Source: Amycolatopsis sp. FDAARGOS 1241
GTDB lineage: Bacteria > Actinomycetota > Actinomycetes > Mycobacteriales > Pseudonocardiaceae
DNA length: 64,000 nucleotides
Assembly: GCF_016889705.1 (NCBI RefSeq)
Contig: NZ_CP069526.1
Coordinates: 7,389,001-7,453,000 of the forward strand
Direction of reading: 5' to 3'
Shown: piece by piece, positions 1 through 8,076 of the stretch
How positions within the stretch are numbered: the stretch's first letter is position 1
How the letters are laid out: each line of letters starts with the position of its first letter
The notes under the pieces: generated by a model
The model's input: only the letters and a program-made list of their open reading frames with translations
What the model was told of the DNA's origin: nothing
Databases searched by the model: none
Position numbers and translations under genes: made by a program

Positions 1-6
1 CGCCGA

Positions 7-30
7 TCACCACGCCGTCAGCGCGTCCGC
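7..30. repeat. 24-base direct repeat, copy 1
   Basis: This is identical over 24 bases to positions 292-315 (it begins TCACCACGCC and ends GCGTCCGC). On the minus strand each copy reads A-D-A-L-T-A-W-stop. The copies are 285 bases apart and bracket the metallophosphoesterase fragment. Confidence 0.8.
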
Positions 31-291
31 GCACAGCACGGCGGCCACCTGCGGATGGCGGCGCAGGACTTCGGCGAGGCGGTCTTCGCCGGTCTGGCGG
101 ATGGCGTCCACGAGCGGGATGCCCACCTCCAGCGGCGGGTGGTGGAACGCGACGAAGGCGGGTCCGGCGTGCGCGGCGAGCGCTTCGTCGAGCCAGGCCA
201 GCGTGGAGTCTTCGAGATAACCCGCGCCCTTGCCGGGGATCGTCGAATCGCACAGGGCGAGGAGAACGCCGTTCACGTCCCTCGGCCCGGT
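7..291 (-). pseudogene. Metallophosphoesterase internal fragment (CpdA-like remnant)
   Basis: On the minus strand the reading frame matches the middle of a calcineurin-like metallophosphoesterase of the cyclic-nucleotide phosphodiesterase type: DVNGVLLALCDSTIPG, then AFVAFHHPPLEVGIP and HPQVAAVLC. The family normally continues VLCGHAHT, with metal-binding histidines; here VLC is followed by ADALTAW and a stop. An in-frame TGA lies just upstream, so there is no proper N-terminus either. Both ends are therefore missing, and the piece sits between two copies of a 24-base direct repeat. It cannot be an active enzyme as read. The 5' end of the window prevents checking what lies beyond. I am confident of the family and less so of how the fragment arose. 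Confidence 0.7.
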
Positions 292-315
292 TCACCACGC
301 CGTCAGCGCGTCCGC
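292..315. repeat. 24-base direct repeat, copy 2
   Basis: This is the second copy of the repeat at 7-30. Here its minus-strand frame is preceded by GSLRSVAGPGF, with no start codon I can assign, so it may be the true tail of a lost gene. Bases outside the 24-mer differ between the copies at once. Confidence 0.8.
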
Positions 316-361
316 AAAGCCCGGCCCGGCGACGGAGCGCAGCGATCCGCGCGCCGGTCGG

Positions 362-865
362 TCAGATGTCCGGCTTGCTGAGGTCGATCCAGAACCGTCG
401 CACCGGGCCGTGGCGGGTGGTGGTGGTCTGTTCGCAGACGCCGCCGGCTCGTTGGATGGTTTTCGCCGACGCGGTGTTGGCCGGGTCGCACAGCAGCAGG
501 ACGCGGTCCAGGCCGAGGGCGCGCGCCTCGTCGAGCATCCGGGTCAGTGCCCACGTGGCCAGGCCGCGTCCCCGGGCCGTGGGCCGGATGCCGAAGCCGA
601 GGTGGCCGGCCCAGTGCGTGTACTCGTCGTCGGCGTGGCGCAGGGCGATGCCGCCGAGGACCGTGCCGTCCTCGACGAGCCAGCGGTACCGGACGTCGCC
701 GTCGCGGGCCAGCCGCGAGACGAAAGCCGCGAAGCCGGCCGGTGAGGTGACCTCGTCGGCCGGGTCCAGCCCGAAACCGTCTTCGTGCCGGCCAGGCCCC
801 CATTCGGTATAGGCGTCGAGCCAGGCGCGGTGCAGGCGGGTGGTCGGCGCGACCAGGGCCGGCAT
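362..865 (-). CDS. GNAT family N-acetyltransferase
   Basis: This is a 167-residue single-domain GNAT protein. The acetyl-CoA binding A motif is visible as GIRPTARGRGLATWAL, followed by a B-motif segment around LLLCDPANTASAKTIQRAGG and a C-terminal strand RRFWIDL. It resembles acetyltransferases that modify small molecules or amino groups; the substrate cannot be read from sequence. The ATG overlaps the stop of the phosphorylase gene by one base (TGATG), so translation is probably coupled to glgP. That coupling does not by itself imply a role in glycogen metabolism. Length is normal for the family. Confidence 0.88.
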   Translation of the reverse strand: MPALVAPTTRLHRAWLDAYTEWGPGRHEDGFGLDPADEVTSPAGFAAFVSRLARDGDVRYRWLVEDGTVLGGIALRHADDEYTHWAGHLGFGIRPTARGRGLATWALTRMLDEARALGLDRVLLLCDPANTASAKTIQRAGGVCEQTTTTRHGPVRRFWIDLSKPDI

Positions 866-3408
866 CAGGCCAGAACCACCCGCGCCAGTTCGGCCGGGCT
901 CGCGAGCAGCGGGTGTTTCGGCAGCACCCGCACCGTGTACCCGATCGAACCCGCGCGCGGCAGCCGCAGGGTGGCGGAAAACGCGCCGATGCCGTCGCCG
1001 TGCATGGGGACCGTGACGGTGTCCGTGAGTTCGTCCGCGTCGCCCACCTGGCCCACCACGGCTTGGATGTCCACTTCGGACGGATCGAGGCCGGCCAGGT
1101 CGATGCGGGCGCGCACCGTCACCTCGGTGCCGACGACGAGCCGTTCGGCGTGGTCGTAGAGCAGTTCCGAGTCGAAGATGCGCACGCGCGGCCACGCGAC
1201 CTCGAGCTTGGTGCGGTAGTCGGCCAGGGACAGGGCGCCGCGGTAGCCGTCTTCGGTGGCGGCGGCGACCATGCGCGACGCGGGCAGGTAGCCGGAGTCC
1301 ACGTACTCGCGCACCATGCGCGAAGCCTGCACGCGCGGCCCCAGCGTCTCGAGCGTGTGCCACACCATCGACAGCCAGCCGGTGGGCACGCCGGAACCGT
1401 TGCGGTCGTAGTAGAGCGGCGCGATCTGCTGGCCGAGCAGGTCGTACAGGGCGGCGGCTTCGAGATCGTCGCGGCGCAGCGGGTCGGTGACGCCGTCGGC
1501 GGTGGGGATGGCCCAGCCGTTGGAGCCGTCGTAGCACTCGTCCCACCAGCCGTCGCGGATGGACAGGTTGAGGCCGCCGTTGAGCGCCGACTTCATCCCC
1601 GACGTGCCACACGCCTCCAGCGGCCGCACGGGGTTGTTGAGCCACACGTCGCAACCCCGGTAGAGGTAGCGCGCCATGGACATGTCGTAGTCCGGCAGGA
1701 ACACGATCCGGTGCCGCACGGCCGCGTCGTCCACGAACCGGACGATCTGCTGGATCAGCTGCTTGCCGTTCTCGTCGGCGGGATGCGACTTGCCGCCGAT
1801 CACGATCTGGATCGGGCGCTTCTCGTCCAGCAGCAGCGCGCGCAGGCGGTCGGGGTCGCGCAGCATCAGCGTGAGCCGCTTGTACGTGGGCACGCGGCGG
1901 GCGAAGCCGACGGTCAGCACGTCCGGGTCGAACACGCGGTCCGTCCAGCCCAGCTCGAGCGCCGAGGCGCCCCGCTGCATCCACGCGTTCCGCACGCGCC
2001 GGCGCACCTCGGCCACGAGCTTCTCCCGCAGCTCGCGCCGCAGCTCCCACAGCTGCTGGTCCGAGACGCCGTCGCGAAGCGAGCTGTCCGGCATGGCACC
2101 CTCGTGGCCGAACTCGTCGTGGTTGCCGCCCAGCAGGGCACTCAGCTCGCGCGCGACCCACGTCGGCCCGTGCACACCGTTGGTGATCGACGAGATCGGC
2201 ACCTCGTCGTCGTCGAACCCGGGCCACAGGCGGGAGAACATCCGTCGCGTGACGCGCCCGTGCAGCTCCGACACCCCGTTGGCGCGCTGCGCGAGCCGCA
2301 GGCCCATGTGCGCCATGTTGAACAGGCCCGGGTTGTCCTCCGCGCCCAGCTGCAGCACGCGCCGCACGTCGACGTCGGGCACGAGCCGGCCGTCGGAGAA
2401 GTAGCGCTGCACCAGGTCGACGGGGAACCGGTCGATGCCGGCGCTCACCGGCGTGTGCGTGGTGAACACCGTGCCCGCCCGCACGGCCGGGAGCGCCTCG
2501 TCGAAGCCGAGGCGGTCGGCCTGGATGATCTCGCGGGCGCGTTCGAGGCCCAGGAACCCGGCGTGGCCTTCGTTGGTGTGGAACACCTTCGGCTGCGGGT
2601 GCCCGGTGAGGTCGCAGAACTTCCGCACGGCGCGGAACCCACCGATGCCGGCCAGGATCTCCTGCCGGATGCGGTGGTCGGCGTCGCCGCCGTAGAGCCG
2701 GTCGGTGACCGGGCGCAGGTCCTCGTCGTTGGCCTCGATGTCGGTGTCGAGCAGCAGCAACGGGATGCGGCCCACGCGGGCGCGCCAGATCTGCGCGCGC
2801 AGGGTGCGCCCGCCCGGCATGGCTACCTCGACGAGCACCGCGTGGCCGCCCTCGGTGACGAGCTCCAGCGGGAACGCGTTGGGGTCGATGACCGGGTAGT
2901 GCTCGACCTGCCAGCCGTCGAGCGAGAGGCTCTGGCGGAAGTAGCCGGAGCGGTACAGCAGCCCGACGCCGACCATCGGCACACCGAGGTCGGAGGCGGC
3001 CTTGAGGTGGTCGCCCGCGAGCACCCCGAGGCCACCCGAGTAGTTGGGCAGGGCTTCGGTGACGCCGAACTCCATCGAGAAGTACGCGACGGCCTCGGGC
3101 AGACCCTCGTCGGTGCGGCGCTGGTACCAGCGCGGCTCCGACAGGTAGCGCTCGAGCTCTGCCGCGGCTTGCCGCGTGCGCTCGAGGAAGTCCTCGTCCA
3201 CGGACAGCTCTTCGAGCCGCTCCGGCGGCAATGCGGTGAGCATGCGCAACGGGTCGCGGATGGCGTTGAAGAGCTCGGCGTCCATCGACGCGAACAGGTC
3301 GCGGGTCGGGGGGTGCCAAGTCCAGCGGAGGTTCGTCGCCAGCGCGCCGAGGCCCCCGAGCGAGTCCGGCAGGCTGGCGCGGACGGTGAAACGACGGACA
3401 GCTCGCAT
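865..3408 (-). CDS. glgP: Alpha-glucan (glycogen) phosphorylase
   Basis: The enzyme releases glucose 1-phosphate from alpha-1,4-glucans using pyridoxal phosphate. The protein is 847 residues with the chosen ATG, which begins MRAVRRFTVRASLPDSLGG. An upstream GTG in the same frame would add 26 atypical residues. The N-terminal DUF3417 region of actinobacterial phosphorylases is present (TNLRWTWHPPTRDLF). The PLP lysine motif is CGTSGMKSALNGG, with Lys at about residue 606. Other family segments are AYFSMEFGV and TNGVHGPTW. It is followed by the coupled GNAT gene and lies back to back with the metallopeptidase lipoprotein. It probably acts in the cytoplasm on glycogen or maltodextrins. Confidence 0.95.
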   Translation of the reverse strand: MRAVRRFTVRASLPDSLGGLGALATNLRWTWHPPTRDLFASMDAELFNAIRDPLRMLTALPPERLEELSVDEDFLERTRQAAAELERYLSEPRWYQRRTDEGLPEAVAYFSMEFGVTEALPNYSGGLGVLAGDHLKAASDLGVPMVGVGLLYRSGYFRQSLSLDGWQVEHYPVIDPNAFPLELVTEGGHAVLVEVAMPGGRTLRAQIWRARVGRIPLLLLDTDIEANDEDLRPVTDRLYGGDADHRIRQEILAGIGGFRAVRKFCDLTGHPQPKVFHTNEGHAGFLGLERAREIIQADRLGFDEALPAVRAGTVFTTHTPVSAGIDRFPVDLVQRYFSDGRLVPDVDVRRVLQLGAEDNPGLFNMAHMGLRLAQRANGVSELHGRVTRRMFSRLWPGFDDDEVPISSITNGVHGPTWVARELSALLGGNHDEFGHEGAMPDSSLRDGVSDQQLWELRRELREKLVAEVRRRVRNAWMQRGASALELGWTDRVFDPDVLTVGFARRVPTYKRLTLMLRDPDRLRALLLDEKRPIQIVIGGKSHPADENGKQLIQQIVRFVDDAAVRHRIVFLPDYDMSMARYLYRGCDVWLNNPVRPLEACGTSGMKSALNGGLNLSIRDGWWDECYDGSNGWAIPTADGVTDPLRRDDLEAAALYDLLGQQIAPLYYDRNGSGVPTGWLSMVWHTLETLGPRVQASRMVREYVDSGYLPASRMVAAATEDGYRGALSLADYRTKLEVAWPRVRIFDSELLYDHAERLVVGTEVTVRARIDLAGLDPSEVDIQAVVGQVGDADELTDTVTVPMHGDGIGAFSATLRLPRAGSIGYTVRVLPKHPLLASPAELARVVLA

Positions 3409-3506
3409 GGTCAGCGACCATATCGGGCCGCCCGCCGCCGCGCTCGTGACCCGTTCGGGGATAACGCTCACACCGCGTGCGACCACTTAGTAGGGTCCCA
3501 AGCGTG

Positions 3507-4928
3507 ATGAAGCGAGGGGGAGCGCTCGCGGCGCTCGCGCTGGTGGCGGCGCTCGGCGCGGCCGGCTGTGGGAACAGCGCGGCTCCCGCGACGCCAGGCG
3601 CGGGCAACGTGGCCGGGCTGCCCGTGACCCACTTCGACAGCGGGCTGAAGAGCGGCGCGCCGCGGCCGGACCTGAACGTGAAGAACGCCGAGGGCGGCCA
3701 GGACGACCAGCTCGCGACAGCCGCGATCGCCGACGTCGAGGCCTACTGGGACACCACGCTGCCCGCCGAGTTCGGGCAGAGCTTCAAGCCCGTCACGTCG
3801 CTGCTGTCGTACGACTCGCGCACCGACACCGAGGAAACGGCGTGCGGCAGCGTGAAGAAGCTCGTGAACGCGTTCTACTGCTCGCCCGACGATTCGGTGG
3901 CGTGGGACCGTGGGGTGCTGCTGCCGATGCTGCGCCAGCGGTTCGGCGGGATGTCGGTGGTGACGGTGCTGGCGCACGAGTTCGGCCACGCGATCCAGTA
4001 CCGGCTCGGCCCGAAGGCGGGCATCACGAAGAGCACGCCGAGCGTCGTCAAGGAGCAGCAGGCCGACTGCTTCGCCGGCGGTTACTTCCGCTGGGTCGCC
4101 GAGGGCAAGAGCAAGTACTACCGGGTCTCGACGGCCGAGGGCCTGAACCAGATCATGGCCGCGATGTTCTTCATCCGCGACCAGGCCGGCACGAGCGGCA
4201 CCGGCCGCCAGGCCCACGGCACGGCGTTCGACCGCACGTACGCGTTCCAGACCGGGTTCGAAAAGGGCCCGAAGGAGTGCGCGGCGATGAACGCGCAGAA
4301 CGTGCAGGCGCGCCTCACCGAGCGCCCCTTCGACAGCTTGGACACGGGCAAGGGCGACGCCAAGGTAGACCAGGACACGCTGGCGCTGCTGAAGTCCAGC
4401 TTGGACTCGGCGTTCCGGGGCGCCGGCGTGGCGGCACCCGCCATCGTGCCCGGCAGCGGCACCTGCTCCGGCGGGCCGGCCACCCCGCCGGCGTCGTACT
4501 GCCCGGCCGGCAACACCGTGAACATCGAGGTCTCACGGCTGACGGAGCTCGCGCAGCCCGTCGACGAGGAAGCCGAGCAGTCCGGCCGCGCGAGCACAGG
4601 CCTGGGTGACTTCGCGGCGTTCGCGGAGATCGCTTCGCGCTACGCGATGGGCATCCAGAAGGGCGTGGGAGCGTCCCTGGACAACCCGAACGCCGGCCTG
4701 CGCACCGCGTGCCTCGTCGGCGCGTGGGCCGCGTTCACCAACCGCCCGGGCGCCCTTCGGCTCTCGGCGGGCGACCTCGACGAAGCCATCGCCGACCTGC
4801 TTCGCCCCGACGGCCTCGTCTCCGCCGACGTCAACGGCAAACGCCCCGACAGCGGTTTCGACCGCGTCGAGTCCCTGCGCCGGGGTTACCTGGAAGGCTC
4901 CTCGGTCTGCTCGAAGCAGTACGGCTGA
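3507..4928 (+). CDS. Neutral zinc metallopeptidase lipoprotein
   Basis: This is a 473-residue exported lipoprotein. The N-terminus MKRGGALAALALVAALGAAGC has a charged start, a hydrophobic core and a lipobox LGAAGC, so it should be anchored to the outer face of the membrane. The zinc motif HEFGH begins at about residue 157 and is followed by EQQADCFAGGYF, as in the YpfJ-type neutral zinc metallopeptidase family. The ATG at 3507 is preferred because the lipoprotein signal begins there; a GTG lies directly before it. Substrate unknown. A strong terminator follows. Confidence 0.87.
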   Translation: MKRGGALAALALVAALGAAGCGNSAAPATPGAGNVAGLPVTHFDSGLKSGAPRPDLNVKNAEGGQDDQLATAAIADVEAYWDTTLPAEFGQSFKPVTSLLSYDSRTDTEETACGSVKKLVNAFYCSPDDSVAWDRGVLLPMLRQRFGGMSVVTVLAHEFGHAIQYRLGPKAGITKSTPSVVKEQQADCFAGGYFRWVAEGKSKYYRVSTAEGLNQIMAAMFFIRDQAGTSGTGRQAHGTAFDRTYAFQTGFEKGPKECAAMNAQNVQARLTERPFDSLDTGKGDAKVDQDTLALLKSSLDSAFRGAGVAAPAIVPGSGTCSGGPATPPASYCPAGNTVNIEVSRLTELAQPVDEEAEQSGRASTGLGDFAAFAEIASRYAMGIQKGVGASLDNPNAGLRTACLVGAWAAFTNRPGALRLSAGDLDEAIADLLRPDGLVSADVNGKRPDSGFDRVESLRRGYLEGSSVCSKQYG

Positions 4929-4947
4929 GCTTTTTGAGCCCTGCCCC

Positions 4948-4988
4948 GGCGCAGGCCCCCGATCCGCGTGAGATCGGGGGCCTGCGCC
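4948..4988. terminator. Bidirectional terminator hairpin
   Basis: A perfect 17-base-pair stem (4948-4964 with 4972-4988) has a 7-base loop. It sits between the convergent metallopeptidase and thioredoxin genes. There is no long T tract, so it could serve either direction. Confidence 0.8.
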
Positions 4989-5002
4989 GTGCGTTCGGAT
5001 GC

Positions 5003-5989
5003 TCAGAACAATGCGCTCGCCAGTTCGCGACGCGCCTTCGAGACCCGCTCGTCGGCCGGGTCGAAGAGGTCGAAGAGCGCGACCAGGTGTTCGCGCACGC
5101 GGTTGCGGTCGTCGCCGGTGGTACGGCGGACGGCGGCGATCAGGCGGGCGAAGGCGCCCTCCACGTCCTGCTCCGCGATCTGCAGGTCGGCGGCCGCGAG
5201 CTGCGCGTCGAGGTCCGAGGGGTCGGCGTCGGCCTTCGCGGCGGCGGAGGGGTCGGCCGCTTCGGCGCGCGCGGTGAACTTGACCTGGGCCAGGGCGTTC
5301 TTCGCGAGCTCGTTGGCGGGTTCCGCGTCGAGGATGCGCTCGTAGGCGGCCTGTGCGGCGGCGAAATCGCCCCGTTCGAAGGCTTCCTCGGCTTCGGTGA
5401 AGCGCGGGTCCTCCGGCTCCTCGATCGGGCCGCGGGCCTCTTCGGCGGCGCGGATGCCGGGGAGCTTGTCGCGCAGGGCGTCCAGCAGGGCGTTCAGCCA
5501 CTTGCGGATCTCGGGCTCCGGCAGGGCGCCGGAGAACGCGTCCACGGGCTGGCCGCCGCCGATGGCGACGACGGTGGGGATCGACTGGGCCCCGAACAGC
5601 TGCGCGATGCGCGGGTTCGCGTCCACGTCCACCCGGGCGAGCACCCACGCGCCGGCGGCCTCGGTGGCGAGGCGCTCCAGCACCGGGGACAGCTGCTTGC
5701 ACGGCCCGCACCAGTCGGCCCACAGGTCGACGAGCACGAGTTGGTTCAGCGAGCGCTCGACGACGTCGGCTTGGAACGTGGCCTCCGTCACATCCAGAAT
5801 CACGTCCGACGGCGGCGCGGCGCCCCCGGCGTCTCCGGCCGGTGCGGCGCCCGCGGCGGGGGCCGGCGGCTGGCTCCGGGACTGGTCGGCCCGGGCCTTC
5901 AGCGCGGACAGGTCGACCGCGCGCGACAGTGCGGCCGAAAGGGCCGCCTGGTTTCCTGCAGATCCGCGTGGCTGTGTCACGCCCTCCAT
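5003..5989 (-). CDS. YbbN/CnoX-type thioredoxin-TPR protein
   Basis: This is a 328-residue cytoplasmic protein. Residues 1-60 are an Ala/Pro-rich extension. A thioredoxin fold spans roughly residues 62-165 with an intact redox pair WCGPC (Cys94 and Cys97) and the cis-proline region SIPTVV. A helical tetratricopeptide-like half follows ([20 protein letters not shown]). This order is the signature of YbbN/CnoX co-chaperedoxins, which hold unfolding proteins for chaperones. The actinobacterial member keeps the active-site cysteines, unlike E. coli YbbN. The ATG begins MEGVTQPRG; a GTG three codons on is also possible. Confidence 0.9.
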   Translation of the reverse strand: MEGVTQPRGSAGNQAALSAALSRAVDLSALKARADQSRSQPPAPAAGAAPAGDAGGAAPPSDVILDVTEATFQADVVERSLNQLVLVDLWADWCGPCKQLSPVLERLATEAAGAWVLARVDVDANPRIAQLFGAQSIPTVVAIGGGQPVDAFSGALPEPEIRKWLNALLDALRDKLPGIRAAEEARGPIEEPEDPRFTEAEEAFERGDFAAAQAAYERILDAEPANELAKNALAQVKFTARAEAADPSAAAKADADPSDLDAQLAAADLQIAEQDVEGAFARLIAAVRRTTGDDRNRVREHLVALFDLFDPADERVSKARRELASALF

Positions 5990-6084
5990 CCTGGCACGTT
6001 CCGGCCGGAGGTTTCAGCGCGCGTCCGGATTGGCAGGAGCCCGGCGCTCCGGCATGCTCACGGCGGAAACCAGGGAGGGCCGTG

Positions 6085-6489
6085 ATGCTGAGCCGGCGCA
6101 ACGCCACCGTCGCGGTGGCGGTCACGGTCGGAGTCGTGTGGGTCGTCGCGATCACGCTGCTCATCGCGCACCAGCCCGATCCAGGCGCACCGTCACCGGC
6201 GGCCCTGCGCGACGAACTGCGGACGGCACTGGCCGACCGCGACTCCGACGCCCTCGAGGCCCTGCTGAACTACCCCGGCTCCGGCGCGTCGGACTTCGCC
6301 GACGACTATGTGGCCGTGCTCGGCGACGAAGACGTCCGGGCCGTGACCGTGCAGCTCGTCCCCGACGAGCACGCCCCCACCAGGGCGGTGGTGAGCGGGG
6401 TGACGCGCGGCTCCCGGTTCACCTACTCGCTGGCCGTGACCAGCGAAGAGGGCCGGTGGACCGTGGCGTTCACCCCGCCGATCCCGTGA
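6085..6489 (+). CDS. Small membrane-anchored hypothetical protein
   Basis: The protein is 134 residues long. A single N-terminal membrane segment (AVAVTVGVVWVVAITLLIA) is followed by a soluble domain that should face outward. The domain begins with a helical stretch (LRDELRTALADRDSDALEALL) and ends in beta-rich sequence, resembling small extracytoplasmic domains of the DUF4878 type; that likeness is only an impression. A GGGAGGG ribosome site lies just upstream, and GTG directly precedes the ATG. It converges on the thiamine-binding-type gene with one base between stops. Function unknown. Confidence 0.7.
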   Translation: MLSRRNATVAVAVTVGVVWVVAITLLIAHQPDPGAPSPAALRDELRTALADRDSDALEALLNYPGSGASDFADDYVAVLGDEDVRAVTVQLVPDEHAPTRAVVSGVTRGSRFTYSLAVTSEEGRWTVAFTPPIP

Positions 6490-6490
6490 C

Positions 6491-6796
6491 TCAGTCCTCC
6501 CGCAGGTGCGCTTCCACCCGTTCGACCTTCGCGGTCAGCTGGCCCGTGTCGTAACCCGGGCGCAGGTCGGCCTTCAGCACGAGCCCGACGCGCGCCGAAC
6601 CCTCGCCCGCGGCTTCCACGGCCCGCTTCACCACGGCCATCACCTCGTCCCACTCCCCCTCGACGTTCGTGAACATCGCGTTGGTCGAGTTGGGCAGTCC
6701 GCTGTCGCGCACGACCTTCACGGCCCGTGCGACGGCCTCGCTGACACCGCCGTCGGGGTCGCCACCGGAGGGGCTCACGCTGAACGCGACGATCAT
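6491..6796 (-). CDS. MTH1187-family thiamine-binding protein
   Basis: This is a 101-residue protein of the MTH1187/YkoF fold (formerly DUF77), starting MIVAFSVSPSGGDPDGGVSE. Conserved family features are the early SVSP segment, VVRDSGLP, a TNVEGEWDEVM segment and a central VGLVLKADLRPG strand. Family members bind thiamine or related pyrimidines and are soluble, often multimeric. No thiamine transporter or biosynthesis gene is adjacent, so the role here is open. A GAGAGG ribosome site precedes the ATG. It is divergent from the MarR gene. Confidence 0.83.
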   Translation of the reverse strand: MIVAFSVSPSGGDPDGGVSEAVARAVKVVRDSGLPNSTNAMFTNVEGEWDEVMAVVKRAVEAAGEGSARVGLVLKADLRPGYDTGQLTAKVERVEAHLRED

Positions 6797-6853
6797 TTCG
6801 GGGTCCTCTCATCCGGGAAATTTCGGGCCGCTGAGCAGGGCGATCGCCGCGTC

Positions 6854-6865
6854 GCGGGTACCCGC
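6854..6865. promoter_or_regulatory. Palindrome upstream of marR gene
   Basis: GCGGGTACCCGC is a perfect 12-base palindrome 17 bases before the MarR start, between divergent genes. It is a candidate autoregulatory site by position only. Confidence 0.3.
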
Positions 6866-6882
6866 TGGTAACTTCGCGTGTC

Positions 6883-7383
6883 ATGAACCGACCGCTGCCG
6901 TTCGACCCGATCGCCCGTGCGGCCGAGCTCTGGGAGGACCGGATCGGTCCCGCCGGAACCATGGCCGCGGTCACCGGTGTGATGCGGGTGCAACAGATCA
7001 TCCAGTCGGCGGTCGACGGCGCGCTGAAACCGCACGGTCTCACCTTCGCCCGCTACGAGGCGCTCGTGTTGCTCACCTTCGCCCGCAACGCGCGGCTGCC
7101 GATGCGGGTGATGGGTGAACGGCTGCAGCTGCACCCCACCAGTGTGACCAACATAGTCGACCGCCTGGAGCGCGACGGGCTCGTGAAGCGCGTGCCGCAC
7201 CCCACCGACCGGCGCACCACGCTCGTCGAGATCACCGACGACGGCCGCGCGCGCCGCGAAGCCGCGACGGTGGCCGTGACGGAGATCGACTTCGGCCTCA
7301 CCGGCCTCACCGGGCGCCAGGTCGAGCAGCTCACCGACCTGCTCACCAAGGTCCGCAAGTCCGCGGGCGACTTCGCCGAATAA
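6883..7383 (+). CDS. MarR family transcriptional regulator
   Basis: The 166-residue protein has the MarR winged-helix core: RYEALVLLTFARNARLPMRVMGERL, then the recognition helix HPTSVTNIVDRLERDGLV and the wing RVPHPTDRRTTLVEITDDGR. N- and C-terminal helices for dimerisation are present. MarR proteins usually repress a neighbouring gene and respond to small ligands; here the divergent MTH1187 gene or the regulator itself is the nearest target. The ATG at 6883 has no strong ribosome site, so translation may start on a short leader. Ligand unknown. Confidence 0.9.
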   Translation: MNRPLPFDPIARAAELWEDRIGPAGTMAAVTGVMRVQQIIQSAVDGALKPHGLTFARYEALVLLTFARNARLPMRVMGERLQLHPTSVTNIVDRLERDGLVKRVPHPTDRRTTLVEITDDGRARREAATVAVTEIDFGLTGLTGRQVEQLTDLLTKVRKSAGDFAE

Positions 7384-7434
7384 CGGCCGAGCTCACCGAA
7401 GACCGGGCCGGGCCCCTTCCCCGCACGAACGAGC

Positions 7435-7467
7435 GGGCCCGCACGACCGGTGAGGTCGTACGGGCCC
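7435..7467. terminator. Terminator between marR and DUF3817 genes
   Basis: A 14-base-pair stem with one mismatch (7435-7448 with 7454-7467) has a 5-base loop and separates two convergent genes. Confidence 0.7.
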
Positions 7468-7486
7468 GTGAAAGTGTTCGCGGAAG

Positions 7487-7858
7487 TCAGGCGTTGACGG
7501 TCTCCCGCACGCGCGACTCGAACAGGCCGACACCACCGTGGGTGAGGCGCTGCGGGCCGTCGAGGCGGCCGTTGCGCAGGGCCCACTTCTCGAAGAGCCA
7601 GGTGAACAGCGGCGGGATGCTGGACAGCAGCGCGAGCACGAGGGTCTTCGGGCGCCAGCCGAGCGGCTTGGCGACGGACAGGGACGTGACGACGTACAGG
7701 ACGAACATGACGCCGTGAACCATGCCGATGACGGGCACGCCGCCCTCACCGGAGGTGTGCACGACGTACTTCAGGAACATCCCGATCAGCAACGCGGCCC
7801 AGGACAGGGCTTCGGCGACTGCGGCCACGCGGAACACGAGAGCGGCCTTGCTGGACAC
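7487..7858 (-). CDS. DUF3817 family membrane protein
   Basis: This 123-residue protein has three clear membrane segments: FRVAAVAEALSWAALLIGMF, the VIGMVHGVMFVLYVVTSLSVA region, and a hydrophobic run around LVLALLSSIPPLFTWLF. It matches the DUF3817 layout, including the GMVHG motif in the second helix. The function of the family is not known to me. The start is a GTG behind an AGGAGGA ribosome site. A TGTGACGTCACA palindrome and a run of GGGGA repeats lie just upstream, so expression is probably controlled. Confidence 0.85.
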   Translation of the reverse strand: MSSKAALVFRVAAVAEALSWAALLIGMFLKYVVHTSGEGGVPVIGMVHGVMFVLYVVTSLSVAKPLGWRPKTLVLALLSSIPPLFTWLFEKWALRNGRLDGPQRLTHGGVGLFESRVRETVNA

Positions 7859-7869
7859 GACTTTCCTCC

Positions 7870-7881
7870 TGTGACGTCACA
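7870..7881. promoter_or_regulatory. TGTGACGTCACA palindrome upstream of DUF3817 gene
   Basis: This perfect 12-base palindrome lies 12 bases before the GTG start, next to the ribosome site. It could be an operator that blocks transcription or translation initiation. The regulator is unknown. Confidence 0.4.
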
Positions 7882-7928
7882 CGGGTGCGTGCTGCCTGCA
7901 CACACAAAAACGCATCCTCCGGCGCTGT

Positions 7929-7981
7929 GATTCCCCGGGGGAATCCGCAGGGGAATTCCACAGGGGACTCGTCCAAGGGGG
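7929..7981. repeat. GGGGA repeat cluster with nested palindrome
   Basis: GGGGAATCC, GGGGAATTCC, GGGGACTC and GGGGGAC occur with 12-14 base spacing. The first overlaps a perfect inverted repeat GATTCCCC-G-GGGGAATC at 7929-7945. The cluster lies in the gap between the DUF3817 start and the end of the first GH92 gene. Confidence 0.5.
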
Positions 7982-8076
7982 ACATCCCCTCGGTCGTCAA
8001 CAGCACTGTCGGACGCGTATGAGACCAGTGTGAGGCGTGACCGCCCTCACCGGAACACCGGGGCCCGTGACTATCC

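Noticed and set aside
913..3507. Long open frame of more than 800 codons opposite glgP
   Set aside because: It mirrors the glgP gene on the other strand. High third-position GC leaves antisense frames open; the sequence is His/Arg/Val-rich with no family motif.
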